Below are positions 59,829-64,000 of a stretch of DNA of 64,000 nt, piece by piece; position 1 is the stretch's first letter, and each line of letters opens with the position of its first letter. A program made the position numbers and the translations under genes. The notes beneath the pieces were generated by a model. It did no database searches and was not told the origin of the DNA. It worked only from the letters and a program-made list of their open reading frames with translations. The stretch covers positions 154,162,437-154,226,436 of the forward strand of contig CM028379.1 in the NCBI GenBank assembly GCA_013146195.2, written 5' to 3'. This DNA comes from Codonopsis lanceolata. Its lineage: Eukaryota > Streptophyta > Magnoliopsida > Asterales > Campanulaceae.

Positions 59829-60055
59829 TGTTCTACTAATGAAGTTGGAGGGTAGCTTGTGTAAAGTTGGTAGAAGTTTGTTATGTCGGTCTCTGAGATA
59901 TTTTGTAGAGAGTATATATCGGTGGCTCTCTGTGTAATTGAGATTCAAGTTGATGTAATAAGAAACCAAAAATTCTCTCTCTATATACATATATCCCTCC
60001 ATTGTTAGTAGAGCTTATCATGACCTGTATTCATAGTCAATTTAGAGTTCTGTCA
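59829..60055 (+). repeat. 5' LTR of the last copia element
   Basis: TG...CA ends, followed directly by the tRNA-Met primer-binding site. The left edge is inferred from the TGTT start, as the partner LTR is outside the window. Confidence 0.65.
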
Positions 60056-60067
60056 TGGTATCAGAGC
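60056..60067 (+). promoter_or_regulatory. Primer-binding site (initiator tRNA-Met)
   Basis: TGGTATCAGAGC, the exact plant copia primer-binding sequence, immediately after the LTR end. Confidence 0.9.
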
Positions 60068-60112
60068 AGCGTTCTCTTCTGCATTTGAATGATTGTTGAA
60101 GTCTCATCAACA

Positions 60113-63100
60113 ATGACGTCAAATCAATCCACAGAAACTCCAAATTCATCTATTCATGTTCAACCAACAGTTACAGAAGAAAAACAGACTCAGAAATCTA
60201 CAGAAATTGATCAATATGCCCTAGATTCTGTGAATCTCACTCTACCAGTTGGACATCCTCTCTACCTAACTCCAAGTGATAGTCCAGGTATGAGTCTAAT
60301 TACCTTAATTCTCAACAATTCCAATTACAACCAGTGGAAACGAGCAATGATAATCGCTCTGTCTTCCAAGTTAAAACTAGGAATTGTGACTAATTAAAAC
60401 TAGGAATTGTGACTGGACTTCACAAACGACCAATCACTTCATCTGTGTATCTCCATCATTGGCAAAGATGCAATGACATGGTGATATCATGGCTTCTCAA
60501 TGCCATTTCACCAGAAATCAGTGGTAGTAGTCTACTTTAAAACAGCTAAAGATATTTGGGATGACCTAGGGTGTCGATTTGCTCAACGCAATGCTTCAAA
60601 GGTGTTTCAAATTAAAAAGGAACTAATGAATCTACAACAAGGATCAATGGTCATATCAACATATTTCACTAGATTCAAGTCTGTTTGGGATGAATTTGAG
60701 GAAGCTAGTAATATGCCTAAGTGTGAATGTCTCTGTGCGTGCGGGAATTATCAAAAACTGGATGAGTATGATCAATTACAAAAAGTAACTCAGTTCTTAA
60801 TTGGATTGAATGATAATTACTTTGGCATAAGAAGCACTATCCTAGCTATGACTCCTCTCCCGAATCTAAGTACGGCCTTGTCTTTATTGATGCATGATGA
60901 GAAGATTAAAGAGTGTTCAGCCATGCAATCTTTTGCCACTATATCTGTTGATCCAGGAACTTCTACAGTTCTGTTTGCTAAAAATACATCTAGCAAAACA
61001 TCTGGTTACGCTAGGAATCCTTCAAACCCTAACAGAAAAGTGAGTTCCAAAAGTCACTTGTTGTGTGATCACTGTGGAGGAACTGGACATCTGAAGGACT
61101 CATGTTTCTTCATCATTGGTTTTCCTGACTGGCACAAGCTGCATGGAGTAAAGCCAGATCCAGCAAAAATGCCTAAGAACCTGAAAGAAAAATCTGATGT
61201 GTCTTCAGTAAATGTTGCAGTTTCTTCCAATGTCTCTGTCAACTCACATTCAGATGGAGGATCTATAACTATGTCACAGGACCATTACAGGCAGCTTCTA
61301 AGTATGTTGAATCATCAGTGTGCTGCAGACTCCCCTGAAATTAAGTCTCAAGTTGCAGGTACGTTTTCTCACAGTCCTAGTATTATTGGCTCAGCTCATG
61401 TATGTTCTGCTGTCATGCCTAATTCTGAATGGATTATAGACTCAGGTGCTACTGATCACATTGTAGCTTCTTTCCATTTATTGACTGATCCCATTCCTTT
61501 TCATTCCACCGTTCATTTACCAAATGGTTTGACAACAGCCACTTCTCATGTTGGATCTGTTAAACTCTGTATTGGTATCACTCTTCTTAATGTTCTATAT
61601 GCACCTGAGTTCTCATTGAATCTAATTTATGTAAGTAAATTAGTTACTCACAGCATTGTTAAACTTGACTTACATGACACTGTTTCTGTTCAAACTCCTT
61701 TGTTTCAGTCCTATGTTCATTCTTCTGTAGCTAATACAGTTACTACTAAACCAGAAATGCTTTGGCATAGTAGGTTAGGACATGTTCCTTTATCATCTCT
61801 GAAACATTATCCTTTTTCTTGTAATAAAAGTGTTACTTCAAATGTATGTGATGTTTGCCATATGGCCAAGTAATGTCGAATTCCCTTTCCCTCAAGTACA
61901 AGTCATGCTTCTGCTCCTTTTGCTTTAATACACTGTGATGTATGGGGTCCATATAGACATCTAACCTATGATGGTTGTCATTCATTTCTTACTCTTGTTG
62001 ATGATTTCTCACGAACAACATGGACCTATTTACTTCAGTCCAAAACACAGGTTCATTCTTACCTTACTGTCTTTTTCAAACTTGTTCAAACACAATTCAG
62101 TACCTCTGTTAAGCAAGTTCGGTCAGACAATGGGTCTGAATTTTTCAATACCTCTATTTCTCCTTTCTTGACTTCTCTCGGCATTGAACATCAAAGTTCC
62201 TGTGTTGAAACTCCCCAACAAAATGGGAGACTTGAGAGGAAACATAGGGACCTTCTCAATGTTGCTAGGGCCTTAATGTTCCAAGGTCACTTACCTATTA
62301 AGTTCTGGGGGGATTGCATCCTAGCTGCCACATATCTCCTCAACAGAACTCCTCATTCTGCTCTTCATTTCAAAACTCCCTTTGAAGCTCTCCTTCATCA
62401 GTCTCCTACGTATGATCATCTTAGGGTCATTGGATGTTTGTGTTTTGCATCCACCCTTTCAAAACTCCCTTTGAAGCTCTCCTTCATCAGTCTCATCTTA
62501 GGGTCATTGGATGTTTGTGTTTTGCATCCACCCTGAAATCTACAATAGATAAATTCTCTTCACGAGCCACTAAATGTGTCTTCTTAAGCTATCCCTATGG
62601 AAAAAAGGCATATAAGGTCCTTGACCTTTCCACTAACAAAGTCTTTTACTCAAGAGATGTTCATTTTTATGAGGATGTCTTTCCTTTCTCCACTCCATTA
62701 CACTCTACTGCTGACTCCTTTGTTCCTATGTTTTCTCCACAAACCACTGCCATACCTACTTCAGCTGATGATAGCCCAATTGATTCTCCAGTACATTTCT
62801 CATCTGGTGCTTCTTCAGTTGATATTCCTTCTACTGCCTCCCCTTCCAGTACTTCTTCTTCTTCTTCTTCTTCTGATTCTTCTGATTCTTCTGATTCTCC
62901 TGTGTCCTCAGCTTCTTCTGATTCTCATGTGTCTTCTTCCACTCCACCCTCCTCCCATATTCCTGTTTCTTCCAGACCAGTTAGAAACAGAACAGTGCCC
63001 TCTAAGTACAAGGACTATACTGATCTACCCTCACAGTTTACTGTCTCCTCCAACTCTGCTAAACTGGTTCCTTCTTCTTTCATATCATATGCCAACATTA

Positions 63101-64000
63101 CTCCTTCTTACTACTCATATATTTGCAATATCTCTGCCATAACTGAACCCTCTTCATACTCCCAAGCTTTGAAGGATCCAAATTGGGTTAAGGCAATGAC
63201 TGCAGAACTAGATGCCTTAGCGTTTAATAACACTTGGAAGCTGTCTGAATTGCCTGTTAACAAGAGACCTGTGGGCTGCAAGTGGATCTATAGGCTTAAG
63301 TATAAGGCTGATGGCTCTCTAGACAAATACAAGGCTAGACTGGTTGCTAAGGGGTTTACCCAAACAAAGGGGGAAGATTATTTTGAAACATTTGCTCCGG
63401 TAGCCAAAATGACTACTGTAAGATTGTTTCTGGCCTTAACAGGTATAAAGGGTTGGCATCTCTCACAGATGGATGTTGCCAATACCTTTCTACATGGAGA
63501 TCTCAATGAGGAGGTCTATATGGCTCTTCCTCCTGGGCTTGTGGTCCCTTCAACCTTTCCATCTTCTGGATCTAGGCCTGTGGTGTGTAAACTCAAGAAG
63601 TCTCTATATGGCCTCAAGCAGGCACCAAGGCAATGGTATAGCAAGTTTGCTGCTTCTCTTCTGGCCTTTGGCTTTGTTGAATCAAAGAATGACCATTCCC
63701 TCTTCATTCTGGAGTAGGGATTCTTCCTTCATTGCAATTCTGGTCTACGTAGATGATATCTTAATCAGGTTCCCCCATTCTGCTGTTATTGCTCAAGTCA
63801 AGACTCACTTACATTCAGCTTTCAATATCAAGGATCTAGGTTCTCTCAGGTTTTTCCTGGGTATTGAAATTGCTAGGTCTCATAAGGGAATCTGCATACA
63901 TCAAAGGAAATACACTGTGGATTTAGTGCACGACACAGGTTATATGAATGCCAGGCCCTCCAAAGTGCCTATTAAGCAGCATCACTCATTGGCTGCAGAT
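60113..64000 (+). pseudogene. copia gag-pol, frame-broken
   Basis: Gag starts MTSNQSTETP (60113) with GHPLYLTPSD and NYNQWKRAMIIAL. A 23-bp tandem duplication at 60371-60415 adds a stop. The rest of gag (60500 onward) has a zinc knuckle (CDHCGGTGHLKDSC), then the protease WIIDSGATDHI, the integrase zinc region (WHSRLGH, CDVCHMAK), a stop at 61871, and the core (DVWGPYRHL, SDNGSEF, ETPQQNGRLERKH). A second tandem duplication (62369-62534) shifts the frame. A Ser-rich linker (62840-62960) and RT (YSQALKDPNWVKAM, GCKWIYRLKYKADGSLDKYK, QMDVANTFLHGDL, LYGLKQAPRQWY) follow. The YVDDIL block at about 63748-63765 is in another frame after a stop at 63717. Long open stretches show the element is not old. 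Confidence 0.9.
62369..62534 (+). repeat. Tandem duplication in copia integrase
   Basis: Copy A 62369-62457 (89 bp) and copy B 62458-62534 (77 bp) are identical except that B lacks 12 bases (CTACGTATGATC). Neither length is a multiple of three, so the reading frame shifts. Confidence 0.95.

Larger units (their letters stand above)
59829..64000 (+). mobile_element. Ty1/copia LTR retrotransposon, cut by the window end
   Basis: The 5' LTR is about 59829-60055 (TGTTCTACTAATG to TTCTGTCA), followed by the primer-binding site TGGTATCAGAGC (60056-60067). Gag, protease, integrase, RT and the start of the RT tail follow in copia order. The 3' LTR and RNase H lie beyond the window, so the target duplication cannot be checked. 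Confidence 0.9.

Noticed and set aside
62434..63717. A separate gene starting at the 62.4-kb open frame
   Set aside because: It is the continuation of copia pol after a frame-shifting tandem duplication.

Overview
This is plant nuclear DNA from a flowering plant, most likely a eudicot. It has intron-rich genes with GT-AG splice sites and AT-rich intergenic DNA. It is crowded with plant transposon types: Ty1/copia LTR elements, MULEs, hAT and Tourist/Harbinger elements, Helitrons, SINE scraps and relics of plant pararetroviruses. No bacterial-type operon, CRISPR array or rRNA/tRNA gene was seen. The species was not identified.

Five host genes can be read. (1) 599-5074 (+) is the 3' half of a MAG2-interacting protein 2 / NBAS-like gene with a Sec39 domain; its 5' half lies before the window. 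(2) 14246-18670 (-) is a complete 8-exon major-facilitator gene, a molybdate-anion transporter (MOT2/MFSD5-like), 460 aa. (3) 37955-39858 (+) is a complete 6-exon chloroplast rhodanese-like gene (STR14-like), 232 aa. (4) 43163-46587 (-) is a complete 7-exon MYG1-family gene, 367 aa. (5) 56433-58233 (-) is the last four visible exons of VPS26, the retromer subunit. The exon joins of genes 2-5 were checked by phase and every junction keeps the frame. From memory, the VPS26 / STR14 / MFS neighbourhood resembles Arabidopsis At4g27690-At4g27700-At4g27720, and MFS next to MYG1 resembles At3g49310-At3g49320, so the gene order looks ancestral. The genes share location, not a pathway: ER-Golgi tethering, ion transport, a plastid rhodanese, a MYG1 nuclease-like protein and endosomal sorting.

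Between the genes the window is almost all mobile DNA. 5482-7998 is a Helitron whose 5' end is present three times. 8062-9141 has two Tourist-like MITEs. 11.6-13.0 kb has a hAT-like fragment and a truncated copia end. 20.2-21.7 kb is a probable Harbinger derivative with a hAT-like insertion. 23832-24352 is a TTA-flanked MITE. 26.2-28.3 kb is a Helitron helicase relic split by a 1260-bp solo-LTR-like insertion. 29.0-29.3 and 58.8-59.7 kb hold pararetrovirus reverse-transcriptase relics. 30232-36189 is a MULE with a nested copia element. 41158-41863 is a 706-bp Tourist-like element. 42151-43065 is a possible solo LTR. 47631-55308 is a second MULE of the same family, holding a solo LTR and a young copia derivative that itself carries a 717-bp hAT element. 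59829-64000 is a copia element that runs off the end.

I found no clear undescribed biological system. The most notable structures are the MULE > copia > hAT nest with target-site duplications at every level, a deleted copia element with an inverted protease segment but about 98% identical LTRs, a 62-bp hAT hairpin with a perfect 8-bp duplication inside a transporter intron, the Helitron with repeated 5' ends, and a VPS26 gene whose 5' exons are separated from the rest by at least 5.7 kb of repeats.
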